64,000 bases of DNA from JBEOJY01 sp040275305 (lineage in GTDB: Bacteria; Pseudomonadota; Alphaproteobacteria; UBA9219). The stretch is from positions 31,201-95,200 of the forward strand of contig JBEOJY010000041.1 of NCBI GenBank assembly GCA_040275305.1, in the 5' to 3' direction. The position numbers were made by a program, and so were the translations under genes. The notes beneath the pieces are model-generated. The model saw only the letters and a program-made list of their open reading frames with translations. It did no database searches and was not told the DNA's origin. Below, one piece after another: positions 41,769 through 51,820 of the stretch; the stretch's first letter is position 1, and every line of letters begins with the position of its first letter.

Positions 41769-42691
41769 GGCGCGAGGCTAGCGCAGCCTGGCGCTGGACA
41801 CAACCGGGGAAATGAAGGCTCAATCTTTCTGGGCTTACGCGTGAAACCTTCCGTAAGCGAGCCTAATGCGCCAAGCCAATCTGCCTGAAGCAAATCACGT
41901 TCCTCGCATTCCTCAACAGCACGGGCCAGATGACGACAAGCAGGTGCGCCGCATGCCCGGAATTCCTCACGTAACGCAGGAGAAATCGCGGACGTATCGA
42001 GTTGCGCAAGCACTGTTAAAGCCTGCTTCCTGTCTTTACCCGGTTTCAACAAATAGTCGCGTCGCGCAGGCAGGACAGAACAGACCAACTTATGAAGCGC
42101 AAATCTGATCGGTTCCGGTACTCTAACCGGAAGGCCGTCGCCCAGCAGGATAACCTCGGAAACAGACTCTTGAAGCAAGAACGAAAAACTAGGCGCGCTC
42201 TTCCAGGGCATGGTGAATGCATAAGTATTTAAATCGGGAAGCCACACAATGCCTTTTGGTTCCTTTGGAAAATGGGGAGTTAGCAAATCCATCTGAGCGC
42301 TAAAATAATCATTGTAATAGCGTCTTTGAGCAATATCCCAGCTTAAACGAGGACGCATGCGCTTGTTGGCGACGGGGGCGTATCTCCTAATCGCGATATC
42401 AACGTCGTAGGTCTGCGCAAAATAGGAATCCTTTACCGCAATGCCAGCATGCGCAAGGTAAATCTGAAAGGCCGTCGTGCCAATCACAAGAGCGTCATCG
42501 TGTTGTAGCAACTTGCCATGACAGGCAACCAATTGTCCGACGCCATACATAGGATAAGGGATATCGGCGTCATAAAGTTCCTGCACAAGCCTTCTGCGCG
42601 TGGACCCACTTTTGTCCCCGTCAGAATACACCATCTCTTTAAGATCTTGATATTTTTGTGCTAAATGCACATTTGGAATCAAAGTCGACAT
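41765..42691 (-). CDS. GSU2403-type nucleotidyltransferase-fold protein
   Basis: 308 residues from the ATG at 42691. GTTAFQIYLAHAGIAVKDSYFAQTYDVDIAI resembles the short NTP_transf_8-type nucleotidyltransferase core, with the acidic pair DVD. FALHKLVCSVLPARRDYLLKPGKDRKQA is the matching helical segment. These proteins are of unknown function and are sometimes viewed as MNT/HEPN-like antitoxin relatives. No toxin partner is seen here; the coupled downstream gene encodes an exported protein. An alternative in-frame start lies at 42706. Confidence 0.55.
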   Translation of the reverse strand: MSTLIPNVHLAQKYQDLKEMVYSDGDKSGSTRRRLVQELYDADIPYPMYGVGQLVACHGKLLQHDDALVIGTTAFQIYLAHAGIAVKDSYFAQTYDVDIAIRRYAPVANKRMRPRLSWDIAQRRYYNDYFSAQMDLLTPHFPKEPKGIVWLPDLNTYAFTMPWKSAPSFSFLLQESVSEVILLGDGLPVRVPEPIRFALHKLVCSVLPARRDYLLKPGKDRKQALTVLAQLDTSAISPALREEFRACGAPACRHLARAVEECEERDLLQADWLGALGSLTEGFTRKPRKIEPSFPRLCPAPGCASLAP

Positions 42692-42855
42692 ATAACAACG
42701 CCCCACAACATCAATGCGCTAAAAAATGAACAAAGAAGAAAGACGGCCAAACTGATGGCCAATCGGAAATGCCGCGCCAATATATGAACACGCAGGAGAA
42801 ATCGTCAACACGATGAATTGCTTGCAATAATTGAAAAATTTAAGCTATTCAGCAA

Positions 42856-43006
42856 TAGACTTCTTGCATAACTATACAGAAAAATGAGACACCCGTTTTC
42901 GCGGGTGTGACACTGGGGTTAACGGACGATATGTGCCGAAATCTTGTTATGCCCGCGAAGGCGGGCATCCCATGTTCTTGACGATAACAGTTAGGTAAGA
43001 GGTCTA
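42856..43006. mobile_element. MITE-like element (repeat family C), copy 2
   Basis: 151 bases from TAGACTTCTTGCATAACTATA to the complement of TAGACCTCTTACCTAACTG. The imperfect inverted ends match over about 15 positions. The inner part shares GACACCC, GGACGAT, GCCGAAATC and GGCGGGCATCCCATGTTCT with copy 1. It ends 34 bases before the rsmD start and so could carry its promoter. Confidence 0.65.
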
Positions 43007-43040
43007 ATAAATAGCCTGTGCAAAGAAAGACATAGCAACA

Positions 43041-43625
43041 ATGCGCATCGTTGGCGGAACCCATTCCGGGCGAAAAATAACGCCCCCACTAAGCCGTTCG
43101 ACGCGCCCGATGATGGACCGCGTGCGTCAAGCGCTGTTTAATATTCTGGAACACCATGACTGGGGGCCGAACGTCCCCAAACTTTTCGACGGCGTGCGCG
43201 TGCTTGATGCGTTCTGCGGAACCGGGGCGCTGGCCTTCGAATCCCTGTCGCGCGGTGCCGCGTTTGCGACCCTATTCGATATCGGAAAACAGGCAAGGCA
43301 GATTGCGGAGAGGAACGCCGCTGATTTAGGACTATCGGATCGCTGCAGAATCGTGGCGACCAGCGCCCTGACGCCGCCGAAAACGCGCGAGCCTTGCTCG
43401 CTCGTGTTTTTGGCTCCTCCCTACCGCAAAGGGTTGATCCCCCCGGCGCTTTTGGCGCTCGATGCCGCAGGCTGGCTGACGGCGCAACCTGTCATCGTGG
43501 CGGAAACCGCAAAAAGCGAAAATCTGGAGATTCCGCAAGGCTTTTTTACGGCGTTACAACGCCATTACGGCGATACGACGCTGCATATGTTTTTGCGGGC
43601 CGATCAGAAATTGGGGCATACGTAA
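43041..43625 (+). CDS. rsmD: 16S rRNA (guanine966-N2)-methyltransferase RsmD with altered motif IV
   Basis: 194 residues. It opens MRIVGGTHSGRKITPP, contains RPMMDRVRQALFNILEH and the SAM site VLDAFCGTGALAFESLSRGA. The usual catalytic (D/N)PPY reads APPY (residues 125-128, VFLAPPYRKGL). One base change in GAT would give the GCT seen. Everything else fits RsmD, so the enzyme may be impaired or the Asp replaced functionally. Confidence 0.88.
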   Translation: MRIVGGTHSGRKITPPLSRSTRPMMDRVRQALFNILEHHDWGPNVPKLFDGVRVLDAFCGTGALAFESLSRGAAFATLFDIGKQARQIAERNAADLGLSDRCRIVATSALTPPKTREPCSLVFLAPPYRKGLIPPALLALDAAGWLTAQPVIVAETAKSENLEIPQGFFTALQRHYGDTTLHMFLRADQKLGHT

Positions 43626-43828
43626 ATTTTCTCTCAACAATACCGAAAATTGCGAATGTCCGGGCAGCATGTCGGTAAATTTCACGCATCCTATTGACGA
43701 ATAATAAATTACGGCATGTTGCGCGCTGGACACATTTAGCTAACCAAAGGGACTCGATTTGTGCTATTCTTTACGCCAGTGAGCTTCCTGTCTTTGTGTG
43801 CTGAACCCAAACACCTACGGAGGAAATC

Positions 43829-44011
43829 ATGGCACTTCATGAGCATATCGCGTCCCTAAGAAAGCGTCACAACGAGTACGATCTCAAGATACAGGCAGAG
43901 TCATCCCGTCCATTCCCCGATGATGTCCTCCTGCATCAACTCAAAGCGGAAAAACTTAAAATCAAGGACACCATCGTAGAGTTGGAGGGTACGCTAGTCG
44001 AAGCCGCCTGA
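43829..44011 (+). CDS. YdcH/DUF465-type small protein
   Basis: 60 residues. MALHEHIASLRKRHNEYDLKI followed by a second helix (LLHQLKAEKLKIKDTIVELEG) gives the two-helix antiparallel hairpin of this family. Function unknown in any species that I know. GGAGG ahead of the ATG. A perfect terminator 30 bases downstream makes it a single-gene transcript. Confidence 0.8.
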   Translation: MALHEHIASLRKRHNEYDLKIQAESSRPFPDDVLLHQLKAEKLKIKDTIVELEGTLVEAA

Positions 44012-44042
44012 TAAAATAAGTACGACAAAGACGACAGGAAAT

Positions 44043-44070
44043 GACCCGGGCAAGGCAACTTGTCCGGGTC
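44043..44070 (+). terminator. Intrinsic terminator with GCAA loop
   Basis: GACCCGGGCAAG (44043-44054) and CTTGTCCGGGTC (44059-44070) form a 12-pair stem with one G-T pair and a GCAA tetraloop, followed by TTTA. Confidence 0.85.
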
Positions 44071-44162
44071 TTTATGTTGACAGCTTGGGAGTTGCTAAAA
44101 TTGCTTAAGCTGATGCGCGGACTTATAACCAAACTTGTCGCATTTCAAGAATTGGCAAAACC

Positions 44163-44260
44163 TTCAGTGCGAGGAACGAAGCGATGCGGCAATCCAAACC
44201 CTTCCGTGCTTTTTCTTGTGACTCTAAATCGCTTCGCTAAGCTAGCGATGACGCCACTCT
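44163..44260. repeat. Decayed member of repeat family A
   Basis: GCGAGGAACGAAGCG, GCGGCAATCCAAA and further on AAATCGCTTCGCTAAGCTAGCGATGACGCC. The two halves no longer match well. Confidence 0.5.
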
Positions 44261-44327
44261 TTGCTGTAATGGGTATGCCTAAGAATATTCCCGTCATGGG
44301 TTCACGCCTTCCAATATGAGGCAGAAA

Positions 44328-44867
44328 ATGAATACGCATCGCTACGCGCGGCTCGCGACAAGCGCGCTTCTCTTTGTGCTGACGGTCCTTCCCAGCTCAC
44401 TGGTTGCAGAAGGCAAACCGCAGACATTGACTTCCGCCGATGTCATGTCTGTGGTTGCGCGCGAATACATAGAAGCCACAAAGATTAGCGGCTGGACGCC
44501 GACGGCATGGGGACTAGCCGATCTTGACGACGACGGGGTGGATGACCTTGTCGTATTCTTGCGTGACCGCACAGCCAAGCCGCGCGGCGGGATCATATAC
44601 CCTGCGCATGTCACAATATTCGAGGGAGTAGCTTCGAGCCCTCGATTTGACGCAATCAAGGGCAAACACCTTGTTTCTCTGGAAGACGGCCAGCCTTCCT
44701 CTGCCGAAAGCGGAATGACAGTCTCCCATGATAAAAAGTTTCTCAAGTCAATCGGGTGCGAAATACCTACCGCAATCGAGATGATAAAGAAAGAATCGAC
44801 AAAATTTTATCTTTGTTGGGATGGCATGAGGTTCGGATTTCATAGCGCGCCATCAGACAATCCCTAA
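44328..44867 (+). CDS. Exported hypothetical protein with EF-hand-like motif
   Basis: 179 residues from the second ATG. Signal peptide about 1-26 (LATSALLFVLTVLPSSLVA). GLADLDDDGVDDLVVFLRD has the DxDxDGxxD pattern of calcium-binding loops (EF-hand/FG-GAP type). Two Cys are present at about 142 and 161. No known family. It stands alone between a terminated small gene and hsp20. Confidence 0.6.
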   Translation: MNTHRYARLATSALLFVLTVLPSSLVAEGKPQTLTSADVMSVVAREYIEATKISGWTPTAWGLADLDDDGVDDLVVFLRDRTAKPRGGIIYPAHVTIFEGVASSPRFDAIKGKHLVSLEDGQPSSAESGMTVSHDKKFLKSIGCEIPTAIEMIKKESTKFYLCWDGMRFGFHSAPSDNP

Positions 44868-44904
44868 GGCCAAATTACACCGCAATCAGCCGATTAAGAA
44901 GTGG

Positions 44905-45012
44905 TTAACGCCCCCTTTACAAATGGACGGCGCATGCCCATCTCAAGAATGAAGGGGGGAAACCCCCGGACGCCGCGAGGCGAGATTGGTAATGCAATGA
45001 AAGGAGGTTGCC
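44905..45012 (+). promoter_or_regulatory. Structured 5' leader of hsp20 (possible RNA thermometer)
   Basis: CCCCCTTT (44911-44918) is complementary, with one mismatch, to the AAAGGAGG ribosome site at 45000-45007. Between them GGGGG-AAA-CCCCC (44955-44967) and a GGCG/CGCC pairing can fold. Heat opening of the site is plausible but only suggested by base pairing. Confidence 0.25.
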
Positions 45013-45504
45013 ATGCTGTTTCGTTCACTCATCCCTAGTTCCCGCCTTCCGCAGACGCGGACGAACGAGGACCCGTTTACGCTGGTGCAACGCGCATTGA
45101 TGCGTAATTTTGAGGAAGGTTGGCCCCTCTCCGGGCTTCCTGCAATTGCCGGAGAGACGGCTATGATGCCCGTCAGGGTGGACGTGAGGGAAGACGAAAA
45201 AGCCTATCGCGTAACGGCGGAACTGCCGGGCTTGACCGAGAAAGATGTCGACGTGACCTATGACGACGGCGTGCTAACGATCCGGGGCGAAAAAAAGGCC
45301 GAGCGCGACGAAAAGAACGAAACATGGCATATCGTCGAACGCTCGTACGGAAGCTTCGCCCGGCAAATCGCGCTCCCGCCGGGCGTGGCGGAAGATAAGA
45401 TTGAGGCGAAGTTCGAAAAAGGCGTGTTGAATGTGACCTTGCCCAAAGTGCCTGAAGAGCAGAATCCTGCAAGAAAGATAGCTGTTAAGTCTGGAAATGG
45501 TTAA
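45013..45504 (+). CDS. Small heat-shock protein Hsp20 (alpha-crystallin family)
   Basis: 163 residues. The alpha-crystallin domain runs from about 55 to 150: PVRVDVREDEKAYRVTAELPGLTEKDVDVTYDDGVLTIRGEKK, quoted in parts, ends with FARQIALPPGV and the C-terminal ARKIAVKSG tail near the I/V-x-I/V site. It holds unfolded proteins without ATP. A very strong AAAGGAGG precedes the ATG. Confidence 0.93.
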   Translation: MLFRSLIPSSRLPQTRTNEDPFTLVQRALMRNFEEGWPLSGLPAIAGETAMMPVRVDVREDEKAYRVTAELPGLTEKDVDVTYDDGVLTIRGEKKAERDEKNETWHIVERSYGSFARQIALPPGVAEDKIEAKFEKGVLNVTLPKVPEEQNPARKIAVKSGNG

Positions 45505-45522
45505 TAAGCGCGGTAGATGAAG

Positions 45523-45551
45523 TCGGCGCAGGGGTAAAATCCCTGCGCCGA
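45523..45551 (+). terminator. Terminator-like hairpin after hsp20
   Basis: TCGGCGCAGGG (45523-45533) pairs with CCCTGCGCCGA (45541-45551) around GTAAAAT. It lacks a long T-run. Confidence 0.6.
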
Positions 45552-45841
45552 TTGTGTAAAAGGCGCATGACCCTATGAAAAATACATGAATGTTACAGGG
45601 GAAACAAACCGCAAGCGTAATGCCCGCGACGGTAAGCGTGACCAATATGGATGCAATGAATCTTATTTTAGAACAATGTGTTAATGAGCAAGGTGGTGTC
45701 GTGTAAAGAATTAAAATCGTGGAATCTTATGGCAAAACACACGGTAAAAGTACAAGTCATTACAAATGGATAATTGTTAGTTTCATGATCTTGTAATACA
45801 TTCACCTGATTGCTGTAAAAATGTATTTACAAGAGGATTGT
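45552..45841. other. AT-rich stretch before the coiled-coil gene
   Basis: Clearly more AT-rich than its surroundings (about 45650-45840), with AAATGGATAATTG and CTTGTAATACATTCACC; no recognisable gene. It probably carries the promoter of the next gene. Confidence 0.35.
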
Positions 45842-46576
45842 ATGAATAAGGTTTTTAATAAATTAAACCAATACAAACACTTGGTCGCTTCCGGAATTGC
45901 AGGCATTTCTCTTACTGCAGCAGTGATCCAGTTGCAGAGCGCCGAAGATCTAGCGTCTGAAAATGCGCAGCTAAAGCGCATCTTACAACATCACGTCCAG
46001 ACGATCAGTGCAGGGAAAGAAGCAAATAGAAAATTGAAGGTAGAAAAAAATAGTGCCATAGACGCACTGGCAGGCGCATACGGGGAAATTGTGAGACAGA
46101 AGACAAGAAAAGAACAATTAGAGATACAAGTAAGAAATGAAGTTGCAAAAGGCAAGACAAATCAAAATGTTGCAGAAAGAACAATTGCGCTACTCACCGT
46201 AGAAAACCTGCGGAATCAGCAGAAGACTGCCCCGCTCGGAGAATCTACCCAAGGCGCTTTCCCCCTGTTGCCAGCTCAGGTAATTGCTGAATTTATAGTA
46301 GCTAAGCTTGCCATACAAACGCTAAGGGCAGAGCAAAAAACAGCTGTAAAAGTAGAAATAGCCGACCGCGCGCTCGACGAATGCGCAAGAAATCAGCCGG
46401 GACTAAAGCATTCGGATAGGCAAGTCATCGAGGTTTATATGCGCCAGATACAGAATGATAATTCACATACCCCCAAAACATCGCCTGCCAACGCGGCAAA
46501 AAAAGCATATAACGCTCTGGCGCAAAGCTTAAAAGAACGCGGACTAGCCGCAGCCCAACAGCATTGTCGAATGTAG
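45842..46576 (+). CDS. AT-rich hypothetical coiled-coil membrane-anchored protein
   Basis: 244 residues from ATG 45842, with AGAGGA upstream. A single N-terminal hydrophobic helix (LVASGIAGISLTAAVIQL) is followed by about 120 residues of charged coiled-coil (LASENAQLKRILQHHV..., KVEKNSAID...). The C-terminal half has short Ala/Gln-rich helices and ends in a Cys. Lower GC content and Lys-rich codons differ from its neighbours, suggesting transfer. No family recognised. Confidence 0.55.
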   Translation: MNKVFNKLNQYKHLVASGIAGISLTAAVIQLQSAEDLASENAQLKRILQHHVQTISAGKEANRKLKVEKNSAIDALAGAYGEIVRQKTRKEQLEIQVRNEVAKGKTNQNVAERTIALLTVENLRNQQKTAPLGESTQGAFPLLPAQVIAEFIVAKLAIQTLRAEQKTAVKVEIADRALDECARNQPGLKHSDRQVIEVYMRQIQNDNSHTPKTSPANAAKKAYNALAQSLKERGLAAAQQHCRM

Positions 46577-46760
46577 CAAAGTAAAAAAAACGCCAGAATG
46601 CGCATATCCTTTTGCTGTGCGAGCGAACTATGTGCTATGGCTCCGCGCGTCGCTGGGGCCATGCGCTCCGAAATGAAAGCCTTTGTAAAACAGCAAACGG
46701 CCCCCAGAACGGCAGAAAACCGTAAGTCGTAACAACCAAAGTATCAGTAAAGAAGCAACC

Positions 46761-48584
<1,824 letters not shown>

Positions 48585-48651
48585 AAAGGTTGTATGGCGT
48601 TGGCAAAGCGCTGTTTACGTGCTGCAAGTGTGTGCGCCAAGATTCATGGCT

Positions 48652-48716
48652 AATGCGCCGAAATCCGGTCATGCCCGCGCAGGCGGGCATCCCATGTTCT
48701 AAACTTTATAGTCGTT
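48652..48716. repeat. Partial family C element, copy 3
   Basis: GCGCCGAAATCCGGTCATGCC, CGCGCAGGCGGGCATCCC and ATGTTCTAAACTTTATAG match the inner and right-hand part of the MITE-like copies. The inverted ends are missing. Confidence 0.65.
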
Positions 48717-48740
48717 TCCAATAATGTCCGCAGGGGCTGA

Positions 48741-48797
48741 TGTCATTCCGCGCGAAGCTTCCGACCGAAGGTCGGAAAGAGGAGATGCGGAATGACG
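48741..48797. repeat. Dispersed repeat family D, copy 2
   Basis: TGTCATTCCGCGCGAAGC, CCGACCGAAGGTCGG and GGAGATGCGGAATGACGG. A palindrome with the same ends as 9218-9267. Confidence 0.6.
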
Positions 48798-48947
48798 GCC
48801 CTTCTGACTGGGGTTATTCTTAAGGAACTAATTGAGAAAGACGATAGACGTTGTAAGTTAAGCGGCGCGATAATTGACACAGCGCCATAATCATGGCAGA
48901 GGACTGCCCGGATTTCATCGCAACGGGATATGTCAGGAGGCAGGAAC

Positions 48948-49256
48948 GTGGTCAAAGTGGATTTGGGACAAAAGCGAGTATGCGCGAATTGCGGCGCGCG
49001 CTATTACGATATGAAAAAGAGCGTGCCTGTTTGCCCGGCATGCAACACAGCATATGATCCGGAAAGTCAGGTAAGGTCGCGCCGCAGCCGCAGCGCTGCC
49101 AGCAAGCCAGTGCCAGAAGTGGAGGTTGCGGACGACCTGATCGCTGACGTTCCCGTAGCCGACGATGACGCCGAGGAAGGACTTATCGAGGATGTCGAGG
49201 AACTAAGCGAGGATGTCGAAGTCGAAGAAGTCGTCGATGTCAAAGGTCGGGAATAA
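48948..49256 (+). CDS. TIGR02300-type FYDLN acid-domain protein
   Basis: 102 residues from a GTG start. The N-terminus VDLGQKRVCANCGARYYDMKKS is the zinc-ribbon-like domain with CANC and CPAC. The remainder is very acidic (EEGLIEDVEELSEDVEVEEVVDV). A small protein conserved in alphaproteobacteria, function unknown. AGGAGG sits nine bases before the GTG at 48948. Confidence 0.85.
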   Translation: MVKVDLGQKRVCANCGARYYDMKKSVPVCPACNTAYDPESQVRSRRSRSAASKPVPEVEVADDLIADVPVADDDAEEGLIEDVEELSEDVEVEEVVDVKGRE

Positions 49257-49265
49257 CCCTCCGTC

Positions 49266-50489
49266 CTACCCGCCGCGAAGCAACCCGTCATGGCGGAACA
49301 TGTCCTTGATGCCGCGAATGGCTTGCCGCGTCCTTGCCTCGTTTTCGATAAGCGCGAAGCGAACGAAACCCTCTCCGAATTCGCCGAAACCCATCCCCGG
49401 CGAAACGGAGACTTTCGCTTCCGCCATCAACTTCTTGGTGAACTCCAACGACCCCATCGCGGCGTAAGCCTCCGGGATCTTGGCCCAGATATACATCGTG
49501 GCGCGCGGCTTCTCGACCATCCACCCGGCTTCGTGCAACCCTTTGACCAAAACGTCGCGTCGGCTCTGATAAGTCGCGCAAATGTCGCGCACGCAGTCCT
49601 GAGGCCCCTCCAGCGCCGCGATGGCCGCGACCTGAATAGGGGTAAAGGTTCCATAGTCGTGATAGCCTTTGATCCGCGCCAAGGCGTTCACCAGCGTCTT
49701 GTTGCCGACCATGAAACCGATACGCCAACCCGCCATGTTATAGCTCTTGCTCATGGTGAAAAACTCGACCGCGACATCTTTTGCGCCGGGGACCTGCATG
49801 ATGCTGGGGCACTTCCATCCGTCGAAGCAAATATCGGCATAAGCAAGATCGTGAACGATATAAATGCCGTATTCTTTTGCCAACCCAACAAGACGCTCGA
49901 AGAAATCCAGTTCGACGCACTGCGCCGTAGGATTGGACGGAAAATTGACGATCAGCATCTTGGGCTTGGGAATGCGCGAACGGATGGCGCGCTCAAGCTC
50001 GGCAAAGAAATCAAGGCCGGGCGTCATCGGCACTTGCTGGATATCCGCGCCCGCGATGACGGGGCCGTAGATATGGATCGGATAGCTGGGATTTGGTACC
50101 AGAACGCAATCGCCCTTGTCGCAGGTCGCCAGCATCAAATGCGCGATGCCTTCCTTCGAACCGATGGTAACGATGGCCTCGCTTTCGGGATCGAGCGAAA
50201 TCCCATAGCGTTGCTCATACCAACTGCAAATCGCGCGGCGCAGGCGCGGAATGCCCTTGGAAACGGAATAGCCATGCGTATCCGGCTTCTGGACGCATTC
50301 GATCAGTTTCTTGACGATATGCGCAGGCGTTGGCCCGTCCGGATTGCCCATGCCGAAATCGACGATATCCTCGCCGCGCCGCCGCGCGGCCATCTTAAGC
50401 TCGGACGTGATGTTAAAAACGTAAGGGGGAAGGCGCTCGATACGGGAAAATTTCGTCGGTAACGACGAAGAAAAACGCTCATCGCTCAT
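49266..50489 (-). CDS. Class I/II aminotransferase (AlaC / LL-diaminopimelate aminotransferase-like)
   Basis: 407 residues. PLP enzyme with DFGMGNPDGPTPAHIV near the start, NFPSNPTAQCVELDFFERLV, and the Schiff-base Lys in TMSKSYNMAGWRIGFMVGN. In alphaproteobacteria this family is named AlaC or LL-DAP aminotransferase-like; the substrate is not clear from sequence. Start at the ATG 50489, with AAGGGA upstream. Convergent with the FYDLN gene, with nine bases between stops. Confidence 0.88.
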   Translation of the reverse strand: MSDERFSSSLPTKFSRIERLPPYVFNITSELKMAARRRGEDIVDFGMGNPDGPTPAHIVKKLIECVQKPDTHGYSVSKGIPRLRRAICSWYEQRYGISLDPESEAIVTIGSKEGIAHLMLATCDKGDCVLVPNPSYPIHIYGPVIAGADIQQVPMTPGLDFFAELERAIRSRIPKPKMLIVNFPSNPTAQCVELDFFERLVGLAKEYGIYIVHDLAYADICFDGWKCPSIMQVPGAKDVAVEFFTMSKSYNMAGWRIGFMVGNKTLVNALARIKGYHDYGTFTPIQVAAIAALEGPQDCVRDICATYQSRRDVLVKGLHEAGWMVEKPRATMYIWAKIPEAYAAMGSLEFTKKLMAEAKVSVSPGMGFGEFGEGFVRFALIENEARTRQAIRGIKDMFRHDGLLRGG

Positions 50490-50674
50490 AAAGATTCCCT
50501 TCAACGTAAGCGCCTGAAACCGTTCAAGCGACGTGCCGCCCATTCAGGAAAGGCGACCAAATTCTAGCCCTGAAACGATAAGTCGGACAAGATAGATTTT
50601 AGGGGATAGCTAAGGTATACGGTGCTTCCAGACGCAAGCATGATGGAAGCAGAGCAAGAAAAGCGCAAAAGTTA

Positions 50675-50809
50675 GCGTCATTGCGAGGAGTTTCCCGCCG
50701 AAGGCGGGAATCGACGCGGCAATCCAGAGTCCCAAGCGACAGCTCTTGAAGACTCTGGATCGCCACGTCAATACGCGCCTTAAGGCGCGTATCTCCTCGT
50801 GATTGACGA
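50675..50809. repeat. Dispersed repeat family A, copy 3
   Basis: GCGTCATTGCGAGGAGTTTCC, GACGCGGCAATCCAGAGTCCC and the mirror half GACTCTGGATCGCCACGTCA, ending CTCCTCGTGATTGACGA. Fills most of the gap between the aminotransferase and the phosphatase genes. Confidence 0.75.
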
Positions 50810-50907
50810 CCATTTTTGCGGCGATTGTCTGTGGTTCCCTGACGTGGTCTGGGAGGTTACAGACCGCCAACAATATGCGTGTAACGCCTAACGCAAGGCT
50901 GAATTCA

Positions 50908-51819
50908 ATGCTCGACCAAACATTTCCACAAATTGTCTTTGATCCAGTCGCGACATTGATAATCAAGATTGCCGAAGAAGTCATCTTGCCCATCTATCGC
51001 CGCCCGAACATGCATGTCGAGATCAAAGCCGACCATACGCCCGTGACCGAAGCCGACGGCAAGGCGGAAGCAGCGTTGCGCAAAGAGCTTGCGGAAATGT
51101 TTCCGGGAGCTGGATTTATTGGCGAGGAAACCGATGGCGGCGACTGGCGGGAATCGCCATTATTACATGAAGAAAACGGCTTGTGGGTGCCTGATCGAAG
51201 CCGTAAGGTTTTCATCATGGATCCTGTCGACGGAACCATCAATTTCGCGATGGGCCCGAAGGTTGGAAGGCGCTTTGCCACCATGCTCGCCATGTTTGAT
51301 CATGGGGAGTTCGCCGCCTCGTGGATCTACTACCCGCTCACGCGGGAGTTCCTGTTCACAACGCCTAAGGCGCCAAGCTATTTGATAGGCATAGACCCCA
51401 ACGGCGCGATTGAACCGCCGCGCGTCGCGCATGTTCAGGCGTCGCGGAAACGCCCGCTCAACATGGAGTATCTGATTTACGGACTCCTGAAAGACCCAGA
51501 ACGGCATAAGGCGGAAGGCAGCAGGATGTTCGGCGCGCTCATCGAACCGAATGGCCGCATGGAAATCATGACCTGCATCGCGGAATGCCTGTATAACATG
51601 GTGGTGACGGGCGAACTCGATCTGGCGGTAAGTCCGTTCTATACGACTCCATGGGATTTTTGGACCACCGGACCCGCCTTTGAAAATGCCGGAGCGGTCG
51701 CGATGAACGAATCCAGCCATAACTACCGCGCTTGCGCGACGCGCGGCTCCGTCATCGCCAACGCTCCGGAGCTTGCCGTCAAAACCTGTGAAATCATCGC
51801 CGGACTTCCAAGAGGTTGA
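50908..51819 (+). CDS. Inositol-monophosphatase-family phosphatase (HisN-like)
   Basis: 303 residues. Metal-binding motifs FIGEETDGGDW, MDPVDGTINFAMG and the C-terminal PWDFWTTGPAFENAG define the Li-sensitive phosphatase fold. Alphaproteobacterial members include histidinol-phosphatase HisN and inositol phosphatases; which one this is cannot be told. The ATG at 50908 gives the usual N-terminus (MLDQTFPQIV). Next gene: rnhB. Confidence 0.82.
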   Translation: MLDQTFPQIVFDPVATLIIKIAEEVILPIYRRPNMHVEIKADHTPVTEADGKAEAALRKELAEMFPGAGFIGEETDGGDWRESPLLHEENGLWVPDRSRKVFIMDPVDGTINFAMGPKVGRRFATMLAMFDHGEFAASWIYYPLTREFLFTTPKAPSYLIGIDPNGAIEPPRVAHVQASRKRPLNMEYLIYGLLKDPERHKAEGSRMFGALIEPNGRMEIMTCIAECLYNMVVTGELDLAVSPFYTTPWDFWTTGPAFENAGAVAMNESSHNYRACATRGSVIANAPELAVKTCEIIAGLPRG

Positions 51820-51820
51820 A

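Noticed and set aside
44041..44319. Reading frame of 92 residues after the YdcH-like gene
   Set aside because: It begins inside a perfect terminator hairpin and runs through a decayed repeat. No ribosome site.
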